Source: Atriophallophorus winterbourni (Eukaryota > Platyhelminthes > Trematoda > Plagiorchiida > Microphallidae). Taken from it: a stretch of DNA of 64,000 nucleotides. Positions 21,741 through 34,033 of this stretch are shown piece after piece (within the stretch, counting starts at the first letter, position 1; each line of letters begins with the position of its first letter). The notes below the pieces were generated by a model. That model had not been told where the DNA came from and did not search any database. It saw nothing but the letters and a program-made list of their open reading frames with translations. A program made the position numbers and the translations under genes. The stretch lies in the NCBI GenBank assembly GCA_013407085.1, contig JACCGJ010016198.1:1-64000 (forward strand). Direction: 5' to 3'.

Positions 21741-23570
21741 TTATAAAGAAGAGTTGTCCTGATCCTTACCCAAGTCACCCACCTCTTGGGACCCTTCTAA
21801 CAAACATACTTTCCGAATATCACGCCGGATCACGTCATCCCTTGTTCGTATGCTGACCGTTCGTACCAAACCATCTTCACTCACTTCCGCTGTCTCAATA
21901 ATACCAAGCGGCCAATCGGTTGGTCCCTGTAGCACCCATCCAAGTAACGTCTTGGTAGCGAATGGCTGCTTTCGACCACTTACACGTTGTTCAAGCACCC
22001 AATGCGCTTCCGGTACGTTACAGCCAATAAGCAAAGTTATTTCTCTTCCAACATTCTCTGAAAACTTCAGATCCTTCAAATGTGCATACCTCGTGCTGAT
22101 CATATTTGGAGATTTCAGCACTGCTTCAGGTAACTTTGAAACCGTGTAAGCTTCGGCAACATGAATTATTTCATCACTGTCTAACGAATGCACATCGAAA
22201 CTTAACAACGAACTTTTCAACTTTCGGTGTAGACCAAGTGTTGCTATCGACACATCAACTGGCGCACTAGGCATACAAAATTTCTCAACAAAACTCTGCG
22301 AGATCAAAGTTGTATCAGAGCCATTATCAAGTAAAGCCACGGCCGGAACAAGTCCAACTGGCGTGTCAATGTTCACTGTCAGGTAGCCTAAGCTTACTGC
22401 TGTACTGAGAGCAGTAACACTGCAGTTTATACTTTTCAGTTGCTCATTAGGACGATCATAATGCAGCGAAAAATGGTGTCGTCTATTACAACCTTCAACG
22501 GAACAAGTATTCGTAATCTTGCAATCGAATGCCCTGTGAGACCGGCATAAGCAAACGTAACATATTCCATGCTGCTTAGCCATATTCCATCTGGCTTTTA
22601 CGTCAGCCTCCTGATAAACAAGACAATCTTCTATCTTATGAGGTCCTCTACATTGAAAACATTCAACCAGCATTGGCCTCGGTTCCCTCGTAGTCATAAA
22701 CACCCTCCTTCCATCTGGCATTCTTGGTTTCTCTGATGGCTTCGAAGAGACAGACGTTCCATCTATTAGCATGCCAAATCTACTCCTGGCAATTCTTGCT
22801 CTCCGAGATACGAACTCGGTCAGACTGGCAAAATCAACTTCTGACCCGTCAGCAAGCATTGTATCCGCTGCGTCAGCCCAATGCTGTTGTAACGCAACAG
22901 GGAAGCATTTCACTAATCCTTCCAAAGTTGTGACTGAATTCAAATCAGCGTCACACTTCATTTGCTTCAATGTGATTTGGCAATTTTCCATTTTTATGGC
23001 CAAATCAAACAAACCATCGACTTTGTTGGAAAGTCTTCTAGCTTCATCAAGCAACTCCTCTAATGTTGACCTGGCAATTACATGTGGTAGTCCAAACAAA
23101 TCTTTCAAAATCATCTTTGCCCGCGTATAACCCTCAGTGGGTTGTAGCATGACACATGCATCAATTGCTTGTCGAGCCTTGCCCCGACAATAATACATCA
23201 AATACAACAGTCGCTGGTCTGGATCCATAAGCCTCGACTCAATGTAACATTCAAACTGTTTCAGGAACTTCCAATAGTCTATCGGATTACCGTCGAAGTA
23301 GGATAATTCTACTTTAGGCAATTCCACACTCATGTTCATCGCTGGTTGCAAATAGCTTACCGCCGAGTCGAACCCTTCAGTTTTGCTACTTGTACCGGCG
23401 ATCAAGTTTTCTTCTTCAGCGACTCCTCATCGTTCCTTTGTCAAGCGTTCTATTGTTGATCTAGCAGCATCTAAATCGCGCTTTAATTGCAACACCAGTT
23501 GAGAACTCGCAATGCTATCTCTATCATCATCGTTTTCCTTAGAAGCTATCTTAGAAGATATCTTAGGCAT
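21741..23570 (-). pseudogene. BEL/Pao Gag-protease polyprotein with one nonsense codon
   Basis: The likely start is the ATG at 23,570 (MPKISSKIASKEN). The only break is a TGA at 23,429-23,427 (codon 48); from there 554 codons run open to 21,741. The protein has a BEL/Pao gag domain of DUF1759 type (YFDGNPIDYWKFLKQFE, LYLMYYCRGKAR), zinc-binding cysteines (CFQCRGPHKIEDC and CYVCLCRSHRAFDC), and a DUF1758-type aspartic protease with LLDNGSDTTLI. A later LLGWVLQGP block is also typical. The frame stops before any reverse transcriptase. The TGA may be a recent mutation, or translation may begin at a later start. Confidence 0.85.
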
Positions 23571-23917
23571 ACTAGATGAAATATACTACAATGTTTCAAA
23601 ACGACAAAAAATAAATAAAAAGGGGACGTCACCAAAGTTGTGAACAGGGATTGACTGTCAAATATTCAATGTCACGACGATCGGGGAGTTCTTCGCCAAT
23701 TTTTCTCAATATAGCTTCAATTGAACGAACCAAAATGCGTATTTTCTCCGGTTGAGACAAATACTGTACCAGTCAGAAGACAAGTTGTGATACGAATCCA
23801 ATTGAAACGATCCAACTTCAGCACAGAAACCGAATTGATGCAATTCACGAATTGAGTAATTCTCGCTAATTTCGAGAAGAATCAAATTCCAAATTAGGTA
23901 CTCCCAAAATTAAGTAC

Positions 23918-24489
23918 TGTATTGTCTGTGACGTGAGTTACGCGTAGTCCACCCGTTTCCTATTTCGATAAATTCAAAACAACGATTGAGATATTCTACG
24001 GTACTGTAATTACCAACAATTACAACAAAAATAACTATACAAACCTTAATTGTATAGGAACGTCACAGCAACAATGGAGCTAAATACTCCAGAATCAAAT
24101 TCAATTCAAAAAGACGACCGGATATAAAAATAATAAGAATCGATTTACCAAAATGTCGTCCAAACTTTCTGTGACAATCAAAAATAACACTCAAAATAGC
24201 GTCCAAATTCAAGCGAAATACTGAAGCCCAAAATGGCAACCAAATTCCGCAACAATGACCGACAATGGCAGAAACAATAAATTTAAACAAACATTTGACC
24301 GAAGGCGTGTACAGAAAAGATTTACAATAACAGAAATAATTACAAAAAGAAAAGTTTTACATCAAAATACTGTAGGAAAATTAAACACAAGCAAAATCTA
24401 TTACACAAAATTCAGGTTTTGTAACTAGGTTCAAAATAAAAGGAATGTTGAAGGGAAAGGAAGAATTTCAAACTACTTTGAACCTTACA
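23918..24489 (-). repeat. BEL/Pao LTR (5' LTR in element orientation)
   Basis: 572 bp, flanked on the outside by GACAC at 24,490. In minus orientation it would hold the promoter. The primer-binding site should lie just below 23,918 (GGGAGTACC tract), but no tRNA can be matched from memory. Confidence 0.9.
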
Positions 24490-24494
24490 GACAC

Positions 24495-27400
24495 TTTCCG
24501 GTCACATCTGATACATTTTCGTTCAATTATTCCTTTCCATAGTCCTTTCTCTCCTAAGCATTCTCGTCCTCACTATCCTTATTCAAGACCCTAACATTTT
24601 TCACTTCAATATGCGTCAGGTACCCTATACCAGCGTCCCTTCATGAAAGGGAACCCGTTTAATGCCTACCTGGACACTTTTCAAACCAGGTATATCCCGG
24701 TGCGAAATGTTCCTCTTCATTACCAAAACCATTACTTAAATTAGCACCATCAATTTCAGACCACTAATGTAAATCACGTTCGGTTACACTTGCTAAGTAT
24801 TCTAAAATTCATCTTCTATTATTTAATGCGCGGTAGATTATCTCTAAGCTTCCTACTCTTTAAACTTTCTTGCTTTTAAACCCGCCCGAAATAGTTCTCA
24901 TTACAGAGACGTGGACATCTCATGACGTTCCCAACGTTTCACTTTAACTAGTCAACTATTTCATTTTTCGTAGGGACCGCACTCACACGTGGTGGTGGTA
25001 TTCTAATTTATGGTAATACAGATTTTCCGGCAGAAATATACAGTTCTCATATGTTAAAAGATCTAGATGACTCAATTTGGATGACCATAGCATCTCTTGA
25101 TGCTCTCATAGGGTGCAGCTATAACCCACCATCTCCTTCCACACTCACTATTGATAAGCTTATAAATGTCTTTACTGAGGCATCCATTGCCACTCTTTGC
25201 AATAAAATTATTGCCGGTGATTTCAACATGCCATGCATCAGCTGGAGATACCCTAACATTTCGAATAAATTTTCAGCATTCGCTAAAAGGATTAATCTTT
25301 AAGGTTTCACACAAACTGCGATTAAGCCTACAAGACTATCCAGCATTTTAGACCTGATCTTCACTCTAGGTACTGATCCCAGCAACGTTGAAATTTTAGC
25401 CCTACTGTTCGGTTGCGACCACAATATGGTAACTTGCGTTCTGCGCCTTTTTCGGAAGCCGGCATATATTCACAATGATGAGAAAGTTTATATCAACTGG
25501 ACTAAGTTTTCGAATCTTTTCAAAGACAATGACTGGACCGAAGTTTCACTTTCTTCAGACCTTAATCGTATTTCTTCGATTTCCCATGATAACCTCTTAG
25601 CATTCCTTCGGAGTTTGTCTACCTCTCATATCAGAAGCAAACATAACCCGATAACCCTTCTTGAAAAAAATATTGCTCGACTCTCTACTTCTGCGAATCA
25701 TAAGTTTAACTTCTTCTCTGTTATACGCCGACATGTGCTATGTAACTCTCTCCCAGATATTAAAATTCGCTCCCTAGAGCGTCAAGGAAGAGAAGCTTCA
25801 ATCAGTGACTCAAAGACTAAGTCCTTGAATTGTCTTACGAAAAATAGATGTATCTCATTAAAACGTGATATTTCTTGAATTATTTATCAAAAAATAATAA
25901 GGATGTAGTCACTACTGACCCGCACACATTAAGTTGGGCTTTCGCTTCATCCTTCAGCAGCTCATTTAATAATCACATTTACCATCCACCGGCAAACAAT
26001 AACGTTCCCTCAAATACTATTGACTTCTTTACTTTGACTTTACAAAAAGTAAAAGACATTTCCCGTCGGAGTAAAATTTCGTACAAGCCCGATGGTGTAG
26101 GTTATATATCTGTCATCTTACACAACATTAATGAAGATGTTCCCTTACTCTTATTAAATCTTTTTTAATATTTCTCTCAAATCCGGAATCTTTCCAACTC
26201 ATTGGAAACAAACAGTTATCATCCTTTGTTCAAAATCTGGTAATTCGTACCTCGTTACGAATTATCGCACTCTTAATCATACTCCTATTCTCTCTAGGTT
26301 ATTTAAAAAGTTAATTGAGAAATCTTTGTTGGAGTACCTTGGCCTAGATGCGTTCTCCAAAGTCCAACATGGTTTCCTAAACCAAATATCTTGTGTAACC
26401 TGTCAGTTAGAATATTTAGATCACATAACTAGTTCACTTGACCAAGAATTATCATTGATTTTCGTATTTCTAGACATAAGCAAGGCCTTCGATCGGGTTC
26501 CACATACGCTACTCCTTTTGAAGTTATCATAATAAGGTATTCATGGGCCTTTATTTAGCTGGTTTTATTCTTTTCTGTCTGATCGCACCTTTTCAGTTTA
26601 CTTTATCTGTGTTACTCCAACTAATCAGCCAATTCAGGGCAGCGTTCTAGGCCTCATTCTTTTTCTCATCCATGTTAATGATCTGCAGTGTGTTGTGAGT
26701 CATTCTGAACTCTTTATCTACAACGATGACATAAAAGTCATCCTATAATTTCCACCTAATGAAATGCCACAATCTCTGATATCCCTTAACACTGATCTTG
26801 CACCTCTATCAAGCTGGGGCGCACAATGGAGATTAAAATTTTCGGCTCCTAAGACAAACTATATGGGATTACGCTGCTTTATCTCCTGTGACACACTTAC
26901 ATTAAATGGCTCAATCATAACTCCTTCTGTAGAAGTTAGGGACCTCGGATTTAGGTATTCCTCTTCTCTCAACTTTAATGAGCAAACAAGTCATCTACTC
27001 ACGAGAGCAAGACAAAACTTTGGCTTAATTAACCATAAAATCCTCTTACGCGAAAGTTAAAATGCACTTTATAAAATGAAGGTCCTGCCAATTCTTGATT
27101 ATTGTAATATCATATATTCCCACATGGAGAGGCGTGATTTTTTTCTAATAGAGAGACTTCAACGTACTTTTACCAAAATAACTTTGGGCTATTCTAATCC
27201 TTTTCCTTATCTTAAAAGGTGTAATTTGCTGAGTGTCGAACCACTATGGCTACGCAGAATTCGTCCATATCTGCTTCTTTTCTTCCGAATCATTACCCAG
27301 CAGCGAGTTGAGCATCAGTCTGGCATGCGCTTTCGCGATTATATTCAATATGATATGCGCAATCAAACAAGGCTATTGAATATCCCTTTGTAACCGCCAA

Positions 27401-28215
27401 TACGGTTCGGGGAAACTCGAGTTCAACGTCAAAGTATTCAGTCACGTTATAGGCACCAATGTGTCTAAGAAGCGATTGAGTCACGCGTCCAAGCCCACCA
27501 AAATATTGACAAAACAATACGTGGGACAATCAGGTACCCAATTATTCCGCTTCGTACTGAATCCAAAAATAAAGAATATTAAATAGCAATAAATACAGCT
27601 AAATGTCACAACTTCAACTGCGCGCGAACGCCCAAATAAAGATGCAAAAATGTTGACACAAAATCCAAAAAACTTCAAATAGTTCAGTCAAACAAAACGA
27701 TAAAAAATGAACGAAATGCAGGAGATTCGAACGTTTGATTTTTAGTAAAATAATTGGAATTCTGCCTTTTACACCCTTTGTCTCGCGCTGAAGTAAGACG
27801 TAACTTCTTCTTAATTAGATATGCACAACTTTGGAATTCTCTTCCTCTACATTTTCGTATGTGCAAATCTACCGAAAAATTTAAAACGCTTGGAGGAACT
27901 CTTACCGTTTACTCACTATCCCAAATCCTTAAGATAAACTCTTCTCTAGACATTCTATACTCTCATGGAATCCCAGGTTTCTAAATCCACATCTTCCTGC
28001 ATATATTAGTATATCATGAGGTCAGAAAGTATTCTCTGGATAACTGACCATTCAAGTGTCAGGTTTCCGGAGCCTAGAAATGCTTTAACACTAATTAATC
28101 TCAACATTGCCTTCGATAACATTTTCTATACACCATTATGTATGTAACCGTCTTCAATTTCTTATGGGGCCCAGAAATGTCTTATTTTTTATGTTAACGT
28201 GCTAAATAATAAAAA
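24495..28215 (+). mobile_element. CR1-group LINE ORF2, decayed, carrying a solo LTR
   Basis: Plus-strand LINE of the same family as 10,851-12,606. Endonuclease blocks: NARS (about 24,825), ITETWTSHD (about 24,900) and GDFNMP (25,216-25,233). Reverse transcriptase blocks: NQISCVTCQLEYLDH, FVFLDISKAFDRVPH (26,461-26,507), and YNDD in place of the catalytic FADD/YADD (about 26,718). C-terminal blocks: RDLGFRYSSSLNFNEQ (26,940) and NFFLIRYAQLWNSLP (27,800). Multiple stops and frameshifts break it. Its 5' side abuts the BEL/Pao target duplication. An A-rich 3' tail lies near 28,190-28,215. Confidence 0.85.
27389..27773. repeat. solo LTR (385 bp) inside the LINE, 5-bp target duplication
   Basis: A 385-bp segment beginning TGTAACCGCC and ending CCTTTTACA interrupts the LINE C-terminal frame. 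CCCTT flanks it on both sides (27,384-27,388 and 27,774-27,778). The TGTAA/TTACA ends and 5-bp duplication fit a solo LTR left by recombination between two LTRs. Taking out the LTR and one CCCTT joins the LINE frame, which confirms the boundaries. The family is not represented elsewhere in the window. Confidence 0.8.
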
Positions 28216-28254
28216 TATACCAAAAATATATAACAAACGTATAAAAAACTAGAA

Positions 28255-28800
28255 AATATTGTGTTTTTTAATTTAATTCTTAATTTCTTAAATGATGTAC
28301 TATTTTACTTTGATGACCTCTCACCGTTCTAGTGAACGAAGAAAATCTTTTATTATATTCCAGTGTCTTCGAATTACAAACCATCACTGTAACTGGCTCG
28401 AAATCTATCCGCCCGAGATTTCTTCCGTATGCGATTCACTCTCCTGAAAATAATGAAAATCCGTCTGGTGAACAAATTTTAATTCGATTCGTCGACAATT
28501 GTTCAAGAGTATTGGAGCACAGCGTACCATACTCCCATGCTATTAACCACACGCTCTCTCGTCCCCCACAATTTCTTAGATTTTCTTATTCCGATGGATT
28601 TATGTTCCCTTTTCAATCTTTTTAACCAAACTTTCCGTAAAAACATGAATTCATGTATATATAATTTATTTTTCATTTTTTATGACAACTACATTACAAT
28701 TCGCACCACTTTTTCCATTATTACCTTCCATTTCTGTTCCCCATTTGTTTCTCGCATCCTTGCCATTCGTAAATGTTGATATAATGTAAATGAAATTTTA
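28255..28800 (+). pseudogene. LINE 3'-end fragment, plus copy
   Basis: Reverse complement of 14,100-14,650, ending with AAATTTTATTGTTGATAAT-type tail at 28,785-28,815. It contains the conserved hairpin at 28,318-28,340 and a shared open frame fragment (RPPQFLRFSYSDGFMF). Confidence 0.6.
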
Positions 28801-28802
28801 TT

Positions 28803-29590
28803 GTTGATAATAATAATGTATATTCTTGGATATACCAAGTCATGCCAGGCATGATCATTTATTTTCATGAATAAGTACATCAAATAAAACGGTAATTATA
28901 CAAATGTTAAGGTCGAACATAAATACATTTTTGTTGTTGTTATCAACCATAAAATTAGTTGGATAACATTTGTACAGATGGTAGCTTGTTTAAAGCATAA
29001 ATTTGATAGAATATTGGAAAAATAAATGTTAAAAGTTCATGTTTTTAACGAAAACAACAGTAATTGTTTGAAATGGGTTAATTACAGTTTTTGTAGTTCA
29101 GAATCGCAATGTTTATTCATGTATGATATTCCAAATGCAACCTCAAACGCAGATAAGCGTACAGGGAGTTCAGTCCATCGGGTCACGGAGATATGAGTGT
29201 TACGCCATTTCAAGATTTGTGAGAGTGTATTTTGTCGAATTTTAAAAATTCTGAAAAGTAAATTCTCAGGAAAAAAGTTATATGTCACTTTAAAAATTTT
29301 CATAGCTACAAATATTAAAAGCCTTTTATGCCGTATAAGTATAAATTATTTATAGTTGTAATAATAATAAATAGCTTATTTATTTTTTCCGGAGATAAAA
29401 AGGAGTTAATTTGCTTTTTGAATTCAGTTTGTGAAGTGCTCAATCTTAGATTATTGGGAAGTAAATTACATAAACGAGAATATTTATAAATAAAGAAATT
29501 TTTTCGTACATGATTGTGGATTTTCGGTATACATATTTTGTTTTTGTGGCGAAGATTAAATACTTCATAGTTTTTGAAATTTTAGAAATT
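28803..29590 (-). pseudogene. LINE 3' fragment, minus, with ORF2 C-terminus
   Basis: From about 29,580 downwards the minus strand reads RHKNKICIPKIHNHVRKNFF, then SRLCNLLPNNLRLST and INSFLSPEKINKL, a CR1-group ORF2 terminus. It ends at the shared LINE 3' motif (28,818-28,862). It lies tail-to-tail with the plus-strand LINE end at 28,800. Confidence 0.6.
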
Positions 29591-29629
29591 GATAATTCTT
29601 AGACATTGATAATTTTTTCTTACCTATTG

Positions 29630-32120
29630 TATATTCATTTCGTGCATCCTAGTCCCCAAGTAAAGATGTCCCGCAACTTTGCTCGAATGGACATCGTCCA
29701 ACTACAAACTCAAGCAATGAATCTAAGTTGGGAACCAGACGAATTAGAACCTTGTGTATACATCAGGTGGAATATAATAAAAGGGCAACTTTTAAAACTA
29801 CAGGATAGTTTTGCTGCTCTACAACCGGTAAGAACGCGAAGAAAACCACCCTGGTGGAGCGCGACTTTTCGCAAGACTATTAGATGTCATGACCGTAGCT
29901 GGAGGGCTTACAAATTCTGTGGAACTCACAGATCTAGACTGCAGTACATGCAGACCAGAAATTCAGCTGTTGCGCTGCAAAGGAAAGCTAAAAGGGTTTT
30001 CAAATCCCGACTTGCAAAAAAGCAAAGATTAACTTGAACGCTTTTTATGGCTATGTTCAGTCCAAGCAATCATTAAAAGAAGAAATAGGTCCGTTAGTGC
30101 TGGACGATAGCAATACGGCTTTCAATATACCGGGAAAAGCCGATGCGTTGCATTCATTCTCCTGCAGTGTTTATCGGCGCGATTCAGGGAACTGTTCAGA
30201 AACTCACGAGTACAGAGCACCTCCCTTTAGCTTGGTGGAGGTTATTCAGAAAATGGTTAATACAGTTCTGTCGCAGCTGGATAAAACTGAGTCAGCTGGC
30301 CCCGACGGTATGCATCCGGCTATACTTCAACCGCTCGCGAATATAGTTAGCCTTGCAAACAGAACTCTTTTCGAAGCTACTTTACTCCGAGGTATACTAC
30401 CGGATGATTGAAAATGAGCGGCGGTAAAAGCCATTTACAAAAAGGGTCACATTTCGGATGTATGCAACTACAGGCCAACAAGACTGAAAAGCATTCTTTG
30501 CAAGCGCTTGGAAAAAATCATTCAGCACCAGGTATGTAAACATTTGGTAGTCAATTCCTTACTATCCGATGCCCAGCACGGGTTCTGGAAAGTTAGGTCC
30601 TGCCTAACCAATCTTCTAAGCTTTCTCGACAAAGTGACATTACGCATCGATACAGGGAGAGTAGTCCAAGTCTGCTATCTTGGTTTTCAAAAGGCATTTG
30701 ACTCAGTGAACCATAGGTACCTTCTACACAAACTAAGTATGTGTGGCGTCACAGGTGACCTACATCGATGGTTAGACAGCTTCTTAACTAATCGCACTAT
30801 GTTAGAATTGCAGGGGTGTGCTCGGAGGAATAACTGATTCTCAGTGGAGTGCCTCTAGGCTCGGTGCTTGGTCCAATACGTTTTCTTATTTTTGTAAACG
30901 ACCCGGCAGCGTGCTTGAGTTCACGCTGCTTTCTGCTTGCTGATGATGTTGAGATCATAGAAACCAACACTAAAGATACGCTTATCTCTGATTTAGAAAA
31001 AGTAATCGAGTGGACAAAGACCTGGGACATGCCAATAAACTTGGGGAGGACCTGTGTACCGACGACTGATTTAGCGACAACCCAACTAAAAGTTGCTGGA
31101 GGAACTATCAGAATAGCGGCTGCTCAGAAAGTGAAGGATCTTGGCATCACCATAACAGGCAATTTTAAATGGGATACTCAATTTGCCGAAGCTGCAAACA
31201 ATGCTCGCAGATAATTGTTTAGACTTTGCTCAGCGTTATCTGGCCGAAAACCTTCAATCTTCATTCCCTTATACAAAGTAGCCTCACTTAGAATACTGCG
31301 TTTAATCCTGGGAATCGTTCTTAAAGAAGATATAGCATGTCTCGAAAGGGTCCGGCGCCTTGCGACTAGGATCGTTGAGGGTCAGACAGGTAGAACCTAT
31401 GAGGCTATACTCAAGGACCTCGGTTGGTTTTCACTAGAAAGACGGCGGCTACATGGTGATCTAATAGAAGTCTTCGAAATTGTGAAGGGTCTTACGGGTG
31501 ATAATATTACTGAAATCCTTAAACTTGCCCCTAAAGCAGCTAGAAGGGGTAATTCTATGAAACTTCTTAAGAGTAGGCCCAGGTTGCTGGCACGTGAGCA
31601 CTTTTTCAGCAACTGTGTGGACAACTTCTGGAACAAGCTCCCAGATTGCATAGTAAGCCTCCCAAATGTGTTGAGCTTTAAAAGGAATTTAGACGTAAAA
31701 TGGTTTATCATATTTCGCACATTGTCTAAAAAAACGTTCAAAAATAAACAAAAAACGTATTATTACATTTTTATCATATCTGTCTAGGCCTGGACAACCT
31801 GACAGCAAATTAACCCACATGTAGTCTATGACTGTGTTTCACTTTACCTCGACTAGGCTAGTGATTTCATACACCACACATTGTTCACGCATATCATTGC
31901 ATTGTTTCCTGAATAAGTGAACTCTCACCGTGCTGGTGAAGAGAACGCCTACCTTACTTTCCCGATATCCGGAAACAAGATAGTGTGAAAATTACGGAAT
32001 GCATACTCGATATCGAACTGCTGGGTGCTCAACCACATATCGTCGAAGAAAATCTGGGCGCGTGATTGGCTTTTAACCACCTTCAGCCATGTGCAACTTG
32101 AAATTGAAAATGAACTTGAA
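29630..32120 (+). mobile_element. 5'-truncated CR1-like LINE
   Basis: Plus-strand ORF2 lacking the endonuclease. Blocks in order: RRKPPWWSATFRKTIR, SAGPDGMHPAILQPL (30,293-30,340), a QHGFWKVRSCLTNLL block, YLGFQKAFDSVNHRYLL, PLGSVLGP (30,852), LLADDVEII (catalytic ADD at 30,940-30,948), and a C-terminal region with ACLERVRRLATRIVEG and EHFFSNCVDNFWNKLPD. Four or more stops or frameshifts break it (30,036, 30,409, 30,837, 31,212), but blocks are well preserved. It is a different family from 24,495-28,215 and closer to the LINE at 1,046. The 3' untranslated part includes the conserved hairpin at 31,922-31,944. Confidence 0.85.
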
Positions 32121-33625
32121 CTTGAACCAAGAAGTTTTTTTACTTCAAGCAGCAGCAGATATTATTCCAAATCATGTGCCATCTAGACTACTAATTTTCG
32201 TATCTGAGTGTTCTTACAAGTACATTTTTGGGAAAATCTAGTGACTCGTTTCAACTGAGTTGACTGGGCGAATAATTTTGTTTGTCGTGTCTAAATTGTA
32301 GGTCGTTCGCTTATCCTAATTTCGTATATTTCGAAATTCTGATTTGCGGTAGCAATGCTTATTCGCTCAGCTTAAGTTTAAAAAATGGATACAACAATTT
32401 TTACAATTTTTCTAATGCGGGGAAAATTTGACATGATATAGTGGACTATTGTACAAATGTGGTAAATAATTAGTAATTATTTCAAAAAATATGTGTCAAT
32501 CTAATTGGAACTAAATATTTTAGCCTTTAAATGCGCATTAGAAAGGTATATATAATTACTTGTTGAATCTTATTATTACAGAATTTCTTTTCGTCATAAT
32601 TTCTACTTGGGTTTACAACTAAGCAAATTCTTTTTAGCAATATTTACTTTGATTCATATAATTCGTGTAATATAGTGTCTAATAATGTGCAATATTTTTA
32701 ATATTACTAATATCCATATACACAATTTTTGAAATAGAAAAATTAAAACCTAGCAATATTCTAACACGAGTTCCACAATGTTCGTATGATAGTCACTTTT
32801 AATTATCAACTACTGTAGCAAAATTGTGTATCATATCGCTTATTTTCTCGGAATAATGAACTTACGTTTAGCAGGGGGAAATATTTCACATCGAATATGT
32901 AATCTTAATGCTCACTGATTTGTCATATACTCATTATCAATCGATATAAATGATTCGTATCTATATGAAAAAAATAAAAAGTCCCATTTAATTATGGGAA
33001 CGGAAGATATCCAACTCAATGAAAATAATAGCATTTATGATGAAGAAGCAGAGAATATATCGCTTCGCAATATATAATATAGATCTCATACTATATAAAT
33101 ATATCTATGTGATGTGTAATGCTGTTTGAAATGTAAGAGCTTGTATTTTCATTTAGCAGCTAACATATGTTTATTTCAAACTATATAAACTCGAAGTGCT
33201 GCAATCTCAGGCTTATTATCTATTTCTTACATATATGTCGAGGTCAGGAAAAGCTGACATTATCTTAACCCATATGATGTTCATGACTGTAAAGCTATTT
33301 TTTGGAATCAATCTTTAATTTTAAATTATATGCAGGCTATTTGGAATAAAAACAAAGCGCATTTGTTACCAGTAATGCAACGTTTTACGAATTTAAATCT
33401 CGTTTAGGGTAATTTAAATCCTATCAAATGTTCAACTGTTAGAATGACAGTTACATGATGATTTTGACGAACGAAAGAAACAATGTTTGATGAGCATGGA
33501 CTAAATAGTAATTGATCTGTGTTAGTATTCCGTCCGCATTCATAACCTTATCAGATGCATAGCCGGAATCGCAATCCAAATGAAACAGAACGTGCACACT
33601 GAAAATTACTCGAAAATTTCTTATT
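32121..33625. other. AT-rich spacer with one LINE 3' relic
   Basis: No gene recognised. Positions 33,235-33,300 resemble the LINE 3' region at 31,786-31,845 (AGGTCAGGAAAAGCTGACA and the following CATGACTGT tract). The rest is AT-rich, with TATATA runs near 33,060-33,110. Confidence 0.4.
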
Positions 33626-34033
33626 CTAAGTCACCATTTTTACACATGGTCCAAAAATGCGAAAATTAAGTTTATGTAAAGTCAAAGTCTTTCCAATGAC
33701 AGCTGTTTTAGAAAAAATAGACAGTATTTCCGAAGTATCAGATGGAAGCATACCGATTATGGCACTAGTATTATTGCACAACCGGCTGTTAAGTAATGCA
33801 CAACTGAATATAGGACTGAAATAAGTATCGTGAATATAAGTGAATCCCATAGCATGAGATTGCATCAAAATAACCGTTTGTTCATTATAACTTGTTGCAA
33901 CTTCAATTTTATCTTCGGAACCAAAGTGTTGATGAAATGCAGCAGCTGTGTAAATGTGCCTAGCAAATGTTTTCTTCAGGACAGCGACTTTGAACTGCGT
34001 GACATCAAAGTTTGGTGAGTGTTTAATCATCAA
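33626..34033 (-). other. unassigned 135-codon open frame
   Basis: Uninterrupted minus-strand frame with ordinary amino-acid composition and no recognised domain, signal peptide or membrane segment. Its length could occur by chance in 64 kb of this composition. Reported only because it is the longest frame in the 32-39.7 kb gap. Confidence 0.15.

Larger units (their letters stand above)
20960..24494 (-). mobile_element. pol-less BEL/Pao LTR retrotransposon with target-site duplication
   Basis: Two 572-bp LTRs (20,965-21,536 and 23,918-24,489) flank a 2,381-bp interior with one Gag-protease frame on the minus strand. The 5-bp sequence GACAC precedes the first LTR (20,960-20,964) and follows the second (24,490-24,494), the size expected for BEL/Pao. 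The LTRs begin TGTATTG and end CCTTACA. By eye they differ at about nine positions, so the insertion is fairly young. Reverse transcriptase, RNase H and integrase are wholly absent, so movement would need enzymes from elsewhere. Confidence 0.9.

Noticed and set aside
27384..27781. 8-bp duplication CCCTTTGT suggesting a hAT-type DNA transposon
   Set aside because: The insert has no hAT-like inverted repeats; shifting the boundary gives TGTAA...TTACA ends with a 5-bp duplication, which fits a solo LTR better.
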